Source: Halomonas sp. GFAJ-1 (GTDB lineage Bacteria; Pseudomonadota; Gammaproteobacteria; Pseudomonadales; Halomonadaceae). Taken from it: a stretch of 64,000 nucleotides of DNA. Made by a program: the position numbers and the translations under genes. Every line of letters begins with the position of its first letter. Positions within the stretch are counted from its first letter, which is position 1. The notes under the pieces were generated by a model. It searched no databases, was not told the DNA's origin, and worked only from the letters and a program-made list of their open reading frames with translations. Below, one piece after another: positions 36,144-44,528 of the stretch. The stretch lies in assembly GCA_002966495.1 (NCBI GenBank), contig CP016490.1, positions 2,480,001 through 2,544,000 of the forward strand. The letters run 5' to 3'.

Positions 36144-36339
36144 GTTTTTCGTCTTTTCGTCTTTTCATCTTAAGTTAATATGCGTTGAAAACAGGTGTGT
36201 TAATGCCCTGGTATAGTGCTTTTACCATAATAAGTGCTTACCACTGGGGATTCTCTGCCATGAACGCTGCTAGTTTACGTGTTGCGTATGCCCAGCGTTT
36301 CAAAAAGCAGGTAAAAACGGGCTTCGCGTATCTATTGAT

Positions 36340-37720
36340 CAATTTGCGCGTCAAACCTCGTATCTTCTAGTGCGAGGAAGGATAGCACGAGGCGCACAGC
36401 GCCTCTTGATTGACAGACTATTTTTACCGCGCTAGATTTTGGGAATGAATACCGTACACCGCGCCTATCGTTATCGGTTCTACCCCACACCTGAGCAGGC
36501 CGACCAGCTTGCTCGGACGTTTGGCTGTGTGCGGTACGTCTACAACCATTTCCTGCGCCAGCGCACCAATGCTTGGTTTGAGCATCAGGAGCGCATGGGT
36601 TACACCGCCACGGCCAAAGCACTCACTACCCTCAAGAAACAGCCGGACACTGCGTTTCTGGCTGAGGTGTCCAACGTCTGTTTGCAACAGTCACTCCGGC
36701 ATTTGGATCGGGCGTTTAGTAACTTCTTCAAAGGCCAGGCGCGGTATCCCACCTTCAAGAAAAAACAGCGCAAGCAGTCAGCCACCTACATGGCCAACGG
36801 CTTTCGCTGGCGCGATGGCAGGCTGTGGCTGGCCAAGCACAGCGCTCCACTTAACATCCGCTGGAGTCGCTGTTTTACCGGCACACCGAGCAGCATCACG
36901 GTGAGCTGTGACACGGCTGGCCGTTATCATGTCAGCTTTTTGGTCGAAGAAGCGGTAACGCCGCTGCCGGTGACACCGAAGATGGTGGGCATTGACCTGG
37001 GGCTAACCCACCGCGTTATCACCAGCCACGGCGATAAAATCCCCAATCCACGCTTTCTGCGCCGCACTGAACGCAAGCTGGCAAGAGCGCAGCGCCGGTT
37101 ATCGCGCAAACAGAAAGGTTCTAACAATCGCGCCAAGGCGAGGCTTCGGGTCGCTAAGGTACATGCCAAGCTGGCGGATCAGCGACGCGATGCCACCCAT
37201 AAACTCTCTACGCAGCTTATTTACGAGAACCAAGTCATTGCTGCCGAGAGCTTGCAGATTAAGAACATGGTCAAGAACCGCGCACTGGCCAAGGCTATCA
37301 GCGACGTGGGCTGGCATCAGCTCACACAACAACTGGCGTACAAGGCCGAGCGGTACGGGCGCGATTTCGTTCAGATCGACAAGTGGTATCCCAGCTCGAA
37401 ACGCTGCTTTCACTGTGGTCATATCACCGACAAGATGCCGTTAAATGTCCGTACCTGGGACTGCCCACGCTGCGGCACCCAAGGCATTGACCGCGATGTA
37501 AACGCCGCTTGCAATATTTTGCAATCCGGCAAGGCGATGCTGGCGGGGGCCGACAAGCTCCGTCAGCATGAAAAGGCTACCGTAGGGCCTACGGGACGTT
37601 AAGCCTGTGGAGCGTGTGTAAGACCTAAGGTGCTATCACCAAGGGCAACGGGCTACGAAGCAGGAACCTGGAAGGTGACAACCAGGAATCATCGTCTCTT
37701 TAGGGCGGTGAGGAGGTCAA
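36340..37720 (+). mobile_element. IS200/IS605-family element, TnpB only (IS1341-type)
   Basis: 1381 bp inserted directly after TTGAT (36335-36339). The left end has hairpins CCTCG...CGAGG (36356-36377) and GAGGCGC-ACA-GCGCCTC (36389-36405). The right end closes with a small stem around GTCTCTTTAGGGC and the terminal GAGGAGGTCAA typical of this family. There is no target duplication, as expected for single-strand Y1 transposition. No tnpA is present, so movement would need a transposase from elsewhere. Both ends are fixed by restoration of the interrupted reading frame. Confidence 0.88.
36445..37602 (+). CDS. tnpB: TnpB RNA-guided endonuclease (IS200/IS605 accessory protein)
   Basis: 385 residues from the ATG at 36445; a TTG at 36439 is also in frame. 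The N-terminus YRYRFYPTPEQADQLARTFG is the OrfB helix-turn-helix domain. All three RuvC acidic motifs are present: MVGIDLGLTHRV, VIAAESLQIKNM and GIDRDVNAACNIL. A zinc ribbon lies between the last two (RCFHCG and WDCPRCG). TnpB proteins are ancestors of Cas12 and cut DNA next to a TAM using an RNA from the element's right end, which helps the element persist. The nuclease looks intact. The TAM inferred here is TTGAT, as in ISDra2. Confidence 0.93.
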   Translation: MNTVHRAYRYRFYPTPEQADQLARTFGCVRYVYNHFLRQRTNAWFEHQERMGYTATAKALTTLKKQPDTAFLAEVSNVCLQQSLRHLDRAFSNFFKGQARYPTFKKKQRKQSATYMANGFRWRDGRLWLAKHSAPLNIRWSRCFTGTPSSITVSCDTAGRYHVSFLVEEAVTPLPVTPKMVGIDLGLTHRVITSHGDKIPNPRFLRRTERKLARAQRRLSRKQKGSNNRAKARLRVAKVHAKLADQRRDATHKLSTQLIYENQVIAAESLQIKNMVKNRALAKAISDVGWHQLTQQLAYKAERYGRDFVQIDKWYPSSKRCFHCGHITDKMPLNVRTWDCPRCGTQGIDRDVNAACNILQSGKAMLAGADKLRQHEKATVGPTGR

Positions 37721-37736
37721 AGTCAGTTTTCCATTA
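37585..37736 (+). ncRNA. Putative TnpB guide RNA (omega RNA) with guide in the flank
   Basis: In related elements the guide RNA spans the 3' end of tnpB, runs to the right end and takes about 16 nt of flanking DNA as guide. Here the scaffold would end at 37720 (GAGGAGGTCAA) and the guide would be AGTCAGTTTTCCATTA (37721-37736). The 5' end given is a guess. The right-end stem (GTCTC with loop TTTA near 37700) is visible. Confidence 0.55.
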
Positions 37737-38140
37737 GCAAGTGTACATGCACGAGAATTAACCCTCATCAATGGCGATGACACCCGTCAGATCGCTACCG
37801 CTTCGCTAATCCAACAGGCAGATACCACTTTCACCCTTTTTGACCCATACCAGGGGCGAGACGTGGAAATGCGAGGCTTTGAATTTCGCGATTTCCTGAT
37901 TGAGCAGTTTGGCGAGATACCACCTGCGTTGCACTTCACTGCTTGGGATGACTATGACGTCACGCTGAGCGGGTGGGACGACCCCAATTGGTACATGATC
38001 GTAGAAGAGGATGGCGAGCCACTGACCCTTCGCTCCCGCGGGCCGCTGCGCCTGGTAGAGCGAGACTATGGAGCACGCGATGTCAATTCACTGCGCGAAT
38101 TTAACGACTGGGTTTGGATGATTCGTAGCATCGAGGCTAG

Positions 38141-39292
38141 ATGGTGAGTGCTAATGAGCCTGTCGACCCCCCGGCTTCTGCGGAAAAGCGAAGCAGGGGA
38201 AAGCGGCACTATATAACCTGGCTTTCATTGAGCCTGATGGGCTTTATGGCGCTGATGATGCTGATTATTTACGAATCGCGCTGGGTGTATCCAGAAATTC
38301 AGGCCTATTTCAGCCAGACGGGTAGCTTAACAGGCCAGCAGTTGGCCACTCGTTCCCGCGCCTACCTGCAGCGTGCCCAGCAAACACTGTTTAACGAGCA
38401 GACAACGAGCGTGGAAAACATTGAGGCTGTTTCGTTGGATTTGGATCTCGCCTATGGGCTAATGGACGTGAGTGTCTACCATCAAGAATACGCCTGCACG
38501 GCGCCTAGTATTTCGATTGTTGGCTCCCTTGCGCCGCGTCTATCACAGGGTGACATTTCAGCGATTGCTGCCTCCAGGGAGCTGTTAGGGCCTATTAACT
38601 GCCTAACGCACATTGAGATGGATCAGTTAGATCGCCGCGGCATGGCGATCAGTAACTTCTCAGAAAGTACCCGCCGCCATAACCAAGTGCTTACCTACAC
38701 AAGCATGGTGATTTTTATAATGGGGCTTCTTTTTTGGTTGATGCATGAGCGTCAACTGCGCCGCACCGAGCTTGCTACTGAGCAAAAGCTTGCTTGGATG
38801 AAGCGTGCCATGCGTGACCCGCTCACCGGGATTGGCAACCGCAGCGCACTTCACCAAGAGGTGATGGCAAGGGCAAACGAATCCCTTGGGCTGATCTTGG
38901 TTGATATCGATTTTTTTAAGCAGTACAACGATGCGCTGGGCCATCCTGAAGGCGATCAACTATTACGCCGTTTGGCTAACCTGCTGCAAAATCAGTTAGG
39001 CCCAGAGGCCAAGCTATACCGGCTAGGGGGCGATGAGTTTGCTGCCGTGTTGCCGTGCCCCAATGATTCCGTCCTTACCCAGTACTGTGAGTCGTTGCTG
39101 TCACGTCTCGCGGCAGAGCAGTTTAAGCATCCTGCCCACCCGGATAATAAAAGCGTCACGCTGAGTGTTGGAGCAGTGCGTTTTGTGGCGGTTGAGACAA
39201 CCTTCGCCTATGCCTATGAAGTTGCCGATAAAGCGCTTTATCGCGTAAAAACTGCTGGACGTGATGGCTGGCAAATTAGCGCAAGCGCATAA
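38141..39292 (+). CDS. Membrane diguanylate cyclase (GGDEF)
   Basis: 383 residues. Membrane segments at about 26-44 and 184-203 bracket a periplasmic sensor of about 140 residues. The cytoplasmic GGDEF domain shows RDPLTGIGNRSALHQEV, LVDIDFFKQYNDALGHPEGDQLLRRLA, the intact active site YRLGGDEFAAVLP and DKALYRVKTAGRDGW. It should make cyclic di-GMP from GTP. No RxxD inhibitory site precedes GGDEF. The start overlaps the end of the split SUOX-like gene, so translation may have depended on that gene and may now be reduced. Confidence 0.92.
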   Translation: MVSANEPVDPPASAEKRSRGKRHYITWLSLSLMGFMALMMLIIYESRWVYPEIQAYFSQTGSLTGQQLATRSRAYLQRAQQTLFNEQTTSVENIEAVSLDLDLAYGLMDVSVYHQEYACTAPSISIVGSLAPRLSQGDISAIAASRELLGPINCLTHIEMDQLDRRGMAISNFSESTRRHNQVLTYTSMVIFIMGLLFWLMHERQLRRTELATEQKLAWMKRAMRDPLTGIGNRSALHQEVMARANESLGLILVDIDFFKQYNDALGHPEGDQLLRRLANLLQNQLGPEAKLYRLGGDEFAAVLPCPNDSVLTQYCESLLSRLAAEQFKHPAHPDNKSVTLSVGAVRFVAVETTFAYAYEVADKALYRVKTAGRDGWQISASA

Positions 39293-39740
39293 CCTCTTTA
39301 TAGAGGGGGGCTAAGCGGCCTAGCATGTCATTGCGGGCGGCGAGCGTTACCCCCTCTTCCTGCATCGCGGCATCAAGATATTCCACCACGCGGTTAAAGT
39401 GCGCGTCTGTAATGCCCATGGTTTGGTGGGCACGATCCATGGGTGGGCCGTCGTAGGTGCAGGGGCCATCGCTAATTTCGCACAGCTGAGTAGCCAGGGA
39501 TGCGGCAAATAAATCAATGTTACTGTTGGCAAAGTAGACCACTACTTCGTCGTCATCGGCAATGCGGTAAAGCAAGTTGTCTACTACGGCATCAATAGTG
39601 GGCTGACCGCCCATCCGCTCATAAAGCGTGGTATGCGAGTTGTGCTGGGCGCAGCCCGTCAGCAGCAGCGTACTTGTCAATACGCCCGCAATGAATTGGC
39701 GGCGCAGCGTCAGCTTAAACATCATTCTAAATCGTCCCAT
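39276..39740 (-). CDS. Truncated hemoglobin (group 1-like) lipoprotein
   Basis: 154 residues from the ATG at 39740, preceded by AAGGA. The lipobox LLLTGC at about residues 23-28 predicts a lipid anchor. The globin domain includes TLYERMGGQPTIDAVVDNLLYRIADD and PMDRAHQTMGITDAHFNRVVEYLDAAM, where the histidine in RAHQTMGI fits the heme-proximal position. CEISDGPC contains two cysteines that could form a disulfide outside the cytoplasm. It is probably a periplasmic or envelope oxygen/NO-binding protein, the last gene of the operon that starts at 43721. Its 3' end overlaps the end of the diguanylate cyclase gene by 17 bp. Confidence 0.83.
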   Translation of the reverse strand: MGRFRMMFKLTLRRQFIAGVLTSTLLLTGCAQHNSHTTLYERMGGQPTIDAVVDNLLYRIADDDEVVVYFANSNIDLFAASLATQLCEISDGPCTYDGPPMDRAHQTMGITDAHFNRVVEYLDAAMQEEGVTLAARNDMLGRLAPLYKEVMRLR

Positions 39741-39781
39741 GGCGGTTTCCTTTAGTAGCCTTGTTGAAGGGCATGAGCGGT

Positions 39782-40639
39782 TTAAAATGCCGCCTGTAAC
39801 GAGATATAGCCGCCGCGCTGGGAGGGCAGGCCGGCAATATCGCCTAAATCGAGCCACGCCCCTGTCACCGATACGTGCTTGTTGAAGAAGTAGGCGCTGT
39901 AGAGACTTTGCCAATCATCTTCCTGGGCTACGCTGAGGTTGTCCGGTTTTTGGCGATACTCTGTGCCCACTACCCAGTTCGGGGTAACGAACACGCCTAG
40001 GCTGCCTTCTGCCATCCACGAGCGCCCGCCCTGGTCTCCGCCAAACCCAAGCAACCCACCTTGATTTGCAGCTGTATTACGCAGCGTACCGTTCAGTAGC
40101 ACGTTGCGGCCAAAAAAAGCGTTAAAAAGCAGTTTACTGGCGCTTAGGTACGCATCAGTGCCGTTAATGTCATGAGCCCCCAGCGCGGTGGGTACGCTGC
40201 CATCAACAAGGCGTTTATGCATGACGCCTGCGCTCCAAATACCTAGCGGGTGATACAGCACGTCGCCGAATAGGCGTGCTTTTGCCCCGTAAATATCCTG
40301 TTCCAGCTCGCCGCCTAGTGTAGAGAGTTCAAGGGTTTGGCGAGCAATAGAGAATTCCAGCCGATCGTGTAGGTTAATGCTGGCACCTTTCACGGTAAGC
40401 CGGTAATCGTCGAGCCAGGCGCGGGTAGCGGAGGCAGTAATGCCGATTTCATCGTCGCTGGCGGTGCTGGCGAGAACAGCCCAAGGCGACAAACCACCCC
40501 CTGCCGCGCCTTCAATTGCACTGACTGCTCCAGTGCCTAGAATGCGGCTGCCTGCCATACTGGGTGTCGCTGCTAAGAAAGCACCCAGTGCGGCGGCAGC
40601 TACGATGGCGAGCCGCATTGATGAGCCGGTATTACGCAT
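39782..40639 (-). CDS. DUF3034 family outer-membrane-like protein
   Basis: 285 residues. A signal peptide (MRLAIVAAAALGAFLAATPS, cleavage after MAG or SMA) is followed by SRILGTGAVSAIEGAAGGGLSPWAVLAS, the start typical of DUF3034. Alternating strands and a final aromatic residue (GGYISLQAAF) suggest an outer-membrane beta-barrel. AAGGGA precedes the ATG. Function unknown. It lies between the c-di-GMP gene and the globin gene in one operon. Confidence 0.82.
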   Translation of the reverse strand: MRNTGSSMRLAIVAAAALGAFLAATPSMAGSRILGTGAVSAIEGAAGGGLSPWAVLASTASDDEIGITASATRAWLDDYRLTVKGASINLHDRLEFSIARQTLELSTLGGELEQDIYGAKARLFGDVLYHPLGIWSAGVMHKRLVDGSVPTALGAHDINGTDAYLSASKLLFNAFFGRNVLLNGTLRNTAANQGGLLGFGGDQGGRSWMAEGSLGVFVTPNWVVGTEYRQKPDNLSVAQEDDWQSLYSAYFFNKHVSVTGAWLDLGDIAGLPSQRGGYISLQAAF

Positions 40640-40656
40640 GTGGTTCCCTTTTTTAA

Positions 40657-43002
40657 TTAGTGGTCTGACATAGGGGAGGCAAGGGTGAGCGGTGTGAATG
40701 CCGTTAGCCAGTGGGTAACCTCATCGGCGGGCATCGGTTTAGCAATCCAGTAGCCTTGGAGGTAGTCGCAATGCAAATAGCTAAGCAGCTCAGCGCTTGC
40801 GCGATTTTCAACGCCTTCTGCAACGATTTTAAGGCCTAGGTTGTGGCCCATCTCAATGGTGGAACGGACAATGGTGAGGTCTTCTTCTTGGGAATCGAGT
40901 TTAAGTACAAACGACTTGTCGACTTTTAGCTCATCCACGGGCAGACGTTTTAACTGCGCTAGGGATGAGTAGCCGGTGCCGTAATCATCGATGGCAATGG
41001 TTAAGCCCATTTGGCTGAGCGCCATGAGCGTTTCCATAGCGGCTTCGATATCTTGCATCACGGCGCTTTCAGTGACTTCCAGCGCAAGCTGGTCGGGGGT
41101 TAAAGCGTAGCTTTCGAACAGCTCGTTGATGAGGTTGGGAAGCGCCCCATTAATCACGTCGCTGGCGGAAAGGTTTATAGCCACCGATAAGTGGTGACCG
41201 GCACATTTCCATAGATGTAGCTGCTCACAGACGTGGGCCATCATCCATTTTGAGAGCAAACCAATATTGCCTGAGCGCTCGGCAAGCTCGATAAACTCGT
41301 CTGGCGGAATAAACCCAAGCGTTGGGTGCCGCCAGCGCATTAGCGCTTCAAACTGGCAAACGCGGCCTGTTGTTGTGTCTACTTTTGGCTGATAAGCCAT
41401 CCAGAGTTCATCTTTATCAACGGCCTCCTGCAAATCCCGGATCAACATGAGCTGGCGCAGGTGCTGCTCCTCCTGGCCCTCTTCGTAACGCTTGTGGCTA
41501 TGGTGTTGACGTTGTGCCTTATCAAGCGCGATATCGGAACGCCGCAGCAGTAATTGTGCGGTGTTACCATGGTCTGGGTAGCTTACTTCACCCGATGATA
41601 GAGAAGGCGTTATCAGTGATTTATCTAACCTGACGGGGCCGCCAATCAGCACCAGCATCTCTTCGCGCTGGGCGTCATCAAAACATGCTTGGCTAATCAA
41701 TATCATGAGCTCATCGCTATCTAGTCGATAGGCTTTCATGATGGGGGCTGGCAACGCCTGCACACGTTTCGCGAGCGTGATGAGCAAATGATCCCCTAGC
41801 TCATAGCCAAAGGTGTCGTTGATATCGCGGAAGTCGTTAATAGAGAAGCGCAGTAGGGTAAACGCTCGGCCTTGGTGGATAAACTGCTCGATATCCTCAA
41901 ACGCGCTCATGCGGTTGGGTAAGTTAGTTAATAGGTCGTGACGGGACTGATGCAGCAGGGTGGCCTCGCGTTTGGCGATGTCCTGCTGCATGGAGAGTAG
42001 CGTGGTGGCGAGCTGTTTGGTTTCAGCGACGGTTGAGCCTTCAGGAATGTATTCGATACGCTCACCCTGACCAATGCGCTTGGCTGCCTGGGCCAGCGCA
42101 ATCAGTGGTTTGCTGATGCTGCGAGCACTCCACATAGCCGCCGCTAAGGTTAGAATCAGCATAAGGGCAACAATGCTCAATAATTGCCATTGTAGACGGC
42201 TGTAAGCGCCTAGCAGCTCATCACGGGAAAGCTGAATGAATGCAAAAGATTGATACTGGCCGTCGGTGAGCAGGGGCAGTGAGTAAGATAAATAGCGATT
42301 ATCGTCGCTCATCAGGCTACGGTTGGTATAGCTGCCGCTCCTCAGTTGCTCTTCGCTGTCGTCCATCAGCTGCATTGCTAGCTGTTGATGGTAGGAGCTT
42401 GCCAGATAGCGCACTTCACCAGTGGCATCGTAGGTTACGATGCTGACATCTAGCCCGGTAAGGGCGTGGATTTCCTGTGTCACCTCTTCATCAATTAAAA
42501 ACCCCATGCCAACCCAGCCAATTAAGTTAGGGGCACGCACCGGTAGCAGTGCAAACTCATAGGGTTGGCCCTCGTCAATCACTACGCCAACGCCGCTCCC
42601 TGTTTGCCGAGCGCGTTGAAATAGCTCGGGAAACGGTATTGCGCTCTGCTGCTCATGGTGGCTGCTGGCCAGCACGTTACCGTTTAAATCACTAAGCATC
42701 ACCATGTCGGCACTGGCTCGATCACCGTGATTGGCCAATACCGAGTAGAGCGTAGCCGTGTCTTGGGTAGCGACAGCGCTCTTAAAGCCAAAATCGTCGG
42801 CCAAGATAGCCACGTTATCGCGCAGCTGTTCGCCGCGGATATCAAGCAGCTGTTCCAGCACGCGAGCGCCTACTTCTAAGCGCTGATTTCCCTTCGCTAA
42901 CGCATCATTTTGGGTGGCACGCAAAAAAGCCACCCCCGTGGCCAGCTGCGAAACGATCACCACTGTCAAAAGCACTAGCATTAAGCGCGTGCGAAAACGC
43001 AT
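40657..43002 (-). CDS. GGDEF/EAL protein, probable c-di-GMP phosphodiesterase
   Basis: 781 residues. N-terminal membrane segment (about 7-25), large periplasmic sensor domain (to about 270), second membrane segment, HAMP (about 293-345), GGDEF domain and C-terminal EAL domain. The GGDEF site is degenerate (YRLDSDELMILIS), so it is unlikely to make c-di-GMP. The EAL domain keeps FEALMRWRHP, LALEVTESAVM, IDDYGTGYSSLAQLKRLPVDELKVDKSFV and AEGVENRASAE, so hydrolysis of c-di-GMP is likely. GAGG lies five bases before the ATG. It follows the cupredoxin-like gene in the same operon. Confidence 0.9.
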   Translation of the reverse strand: MRFRTRLMLVLLTVVIVSQLATGVAFLRATQNDALAKGNQRLEVGARVLEQLLDIRGEQLRDNVAILADDFGFKSAVATQDTATLYSVLANHGDRASADMVMLSDLNGNVLASSHHEQQSAIPFPELFQRARQTGSGVGVVIDEGQPYEFALLPVRAPNLIGWVGMGFLIDEEVTQEIHALTGLDVSIVTYDATGEVRYLASSYHQQLAMQLMDDSEEQLRSGSYTNRSLMSDDNRYLSYSLPLLTDGQYQSFAFIQLSRDELLGAYSRLQWQLLSIVALMLILTLAAAMWSARSISKPLIALAQAAKRIGQGERIEYIPEGSTVAETKQLATTLLSMQQDIAKREATLLHQSRHDLLTNLPNRMSAFEDIEQFIHQGRAFTLLRFSINDFRDINDTFGYELGDHLLITLAKRVQALPAPIMKAYRLDSDELMILISQACFDDAQREEMLVLIGGPVRLDKSLITPSLSSGEVSYPDHGNTAQLLLRRSDIALDKAQRQHHSHKRYEEGQEEQHLRQLMLIRDLQEAVDKDELWMAYQPKVDTTTGRVCQFEALMRWRHPTLGFIPPDEFIELAERSGNIGLLSKWMMAHVCEQLHLWKCAGHHLSVAINLSASDVINGALPNLINELFESYALTPDQLALEVTESAVMQDIEAAMETLMALSQMGLTIAIDDYGTGYSSLAQLKRLPVDELKVDKSFVLKLDSQEEDLTIVRSTIEMGHNLGLKIVAEGVENRASAELLSYLHCDYLQGYWIAKPMPADEVTHWLTAFTPLTLASPMSDH

Positions 43003-43040
43003 CGTTACCTCAGTACCAAAGATGTGAACAGCAGTGCCCG

Positions 43041-43721
43041 CTACTGCTGAGTATGCGTGGCATTACGAAAGCGCTGCTGCAGTGGCGACAGCGTGGGAGG
43101 TTCTGGTGTGAGGGCATTGAGCTCAAGGCTAACGGTTAGTGTGTCTGCATCACTGATATCGCCTTCCCACCAAACGTTTTGGCGGTCATCCATGCGGCTG
43201 TGCCATACCCGCATGTGGTGACGGCCTTCTGGGAGGTCAGGGACGTCTAAAGTACCGTCAGCATTCGTGAGCGCAGCGTAGGGGGCATCGCTTACCACGA
43301 TGAACGCCTGCATTTGGTCATGAATATTGCAGCCCAATACCACCACACCCGCTTGATCAAAGTGAATAGGCGGCGGCGTTTCATTTAAAAAAAGTTCCAG
43401 GTCAAAGACTTTAGCTGGAGAAAACGAAAAGACATGGTGTCGCGTCGTGTCTTCATTTGGAAATGCGACATGGCTGCCAGTAGGGACTGTTGTGACGGTA
43501 GGGTGGAAGGCAGCGTCCCGTTGGATAATGTTTTTATCGGTGGCTGGTGGGGTGGCTGTACCCTCAATATATAACTCTACAACAGCATGCTCTAAAGGGG
43601 AGCCCTCAGTATCTGTAACGCTTACTGTGGCAGCCTGAGCTTGAACGCTAAGCAACGTAGCCAGAATACTTAGCGGCCATGCAAAATGGCGTAGACCAGC
43701 ACTTTTACACAACAGGGGCAT
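43041..43721 (-). CDS. Secreted cupredoxin-like protein (methylamine-utilisation type)
   Basis: 226 residues from the ATG at 43721. A signal peptide ends near QAQA. The mature protein has TVSVTDTEGSPLEHAVVELY, then a cupredoxin-like region with VAFPNEDTTRHHVFSFSPAK and VVVLGCNIHDQMQAFIVV, giving a His...Cys...His set able to bind copper, and a C-terminal carboxypeptidase-regulatory-like beta domain (NADGTLDVPDLPEGRHHMRVWH). Such proteins are often labelled methylamine utilisation protein, but no mau genes are here. It is the first gene of the operon with the GGDEF/EAL protein. Confidence 0.8.
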   Translation of the reverse strand: MPLLCKSAGLRHFAWPLSILATLLSVQAQAATVSVTDTEGSPLEHAVVELYIEGTATPPATDKNIIQRDAAFHPTVTTVPTGSHVAFPNEDTTRHHVFSFSPAKVFDLELFLNETPPPIHFDQAGVVVLGCNIHDQMQAFIVVSDAPYAALTNADGTLDVPDLPEGRHHMRVWHSRMDDRQNVWWEGDISDADTLTVSLELNALTPEPPTLSPLQQRFRNATHTQQ

Positions 43722-43943
43722 AGCGGTAGACCTAATTAACGACAATAAAGGCCTTGATCATGTATCTATTACGTCGAAAAGTCATGTTATCGCATTAACG
43801 ATGTACTCACAGATGCTGGTACACACAGCTTAACTGTTTTGGGTGAGTGCTTTTAATCACGTGCTTTAAGGTCTCTCTCGGAATTTTACCCAGCAGGACC
43901 GATGGATGAAGTCAGCGCTAACGGATGAAGTCTAAAAGCTGCG

Positions 43944-44516
43944 TTAGCGCCAATAGTCACGCCATGTTTTCAGCACCCGTTCAGGGTACCAAGTTTGCCC
44001 AAGGCTACCGTTATAGCGCGCCAGTGCACGGGTGAAATCGCCGCGTTCAACGGCTAAGTAGTGGGCCAAAATAGTACAGCCGTAGCGTAAGTTACGGTTA
44101 GGTTCGGTGAGGTCATCAATGGGCAGGCCTAACTCTTCCACCCAAAAGGGCATGATCTGCATTAAGCCGACGGCACCGGCAGACGACACCGCGTCTGCTT
44201 TAAAGGCGCTTTCCACTTGAATGAGGGCTAATACTAAGTTGGGGGGCAGCCCCGCTAGGTGGGCTTCGTGGTAGAGGCGTGTTAACAGCGCATAGCGCCG
44301 GTCTGGATCGCTGATAAAGCGAGACAGTGGCGCATCCATTCGGCTGCGCCACTGTTCCAGCTGCCACTGATGATAGGCGGTTTGTTGGTACCTGGCTTCT
44401 AAGGTTAAGCGCAGCGGTGGCTCTGCTGCGCTTTGCAGTGGCGAGGCGACGAATATGACGGCCAGTGCCCACCTTAGCATCCGCTGCAAACGGCCTATTG
44501 TTGCGCTCAGCGACAT
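43944..44516 (-). CDS. Lytic transglycosylase (SLT domain)
   Basis: 190 residues. An N-terminal signal-like hydrophobic stretch (LRWALAVIFVASPLQSAAE) is followed by an SLT domain: LALIQVESAFKADAVSSAGAVGLMQIMPFW with the catalytic glutamate in QVESAF, and LRYGCTILAHYL, LARYNGSLG. It cleaves murein glycan strands. It starts 13 bp after proS and is probably co-transcribed with it. Confidence 0.9.
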   Translation of the reverse strand: MSLSATIGRLQRMLRWALAVIFVASPLQSAAEPPLRLTLEARYQQTAYHQWQLEQWRSRMDAPLSRFISDPDRRYALLTRLYHEAHLAGLPPNLVLALIQVESAFKADAVSSAGAVGLMQIMPFWVEELGLPIDDLTEPNRNLRYGCTILAHYLAVERGDFTRALARYNGSLGQTWYPERVLKTWRDYWR

Positions 44517-44528
44517 CGTCGTAAGCGG

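Larger units (their letters stand above)
36260..38147 (+). pseudogene. Secreted SUOX-fold-like protein, split by a TnpB element
   Basis: Two exon-like parts, 36260-36339 and 37721-38147, join into one uninterrupted frame of 168 codons when the element is removed. The joint recreates the signal peptide GFAYLLIVSFPLASVHA. The mature part contains ELTLINGDD, MRGFEFRDFLIEQFGEIP, LHFTAWDDYDVTLSG, YMIVEEDGEPLTLRSRGPLRLV and a WMIRSIEARW end, a pattern shared with periplasmic oxidoreductase molybdopterin-binding (SUOX-like) domain proteins that lack the cofactor cysteine. It overlaps the following diguanylate cyclase gene by 7 bp, so it was probably that protein's periplasmic partner. As it stands, the gene is disrupted. 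Confidence 0.82.

Noticed and set aside
36406..36410. A second TTGAT near the left end of the TnpB element as its insertion target
   Set aside because: Placing the left end after this TTGAT would leave the signal-peptide gene out of frame; only the TTGAT at 36335-36339 restores the full reading frame.
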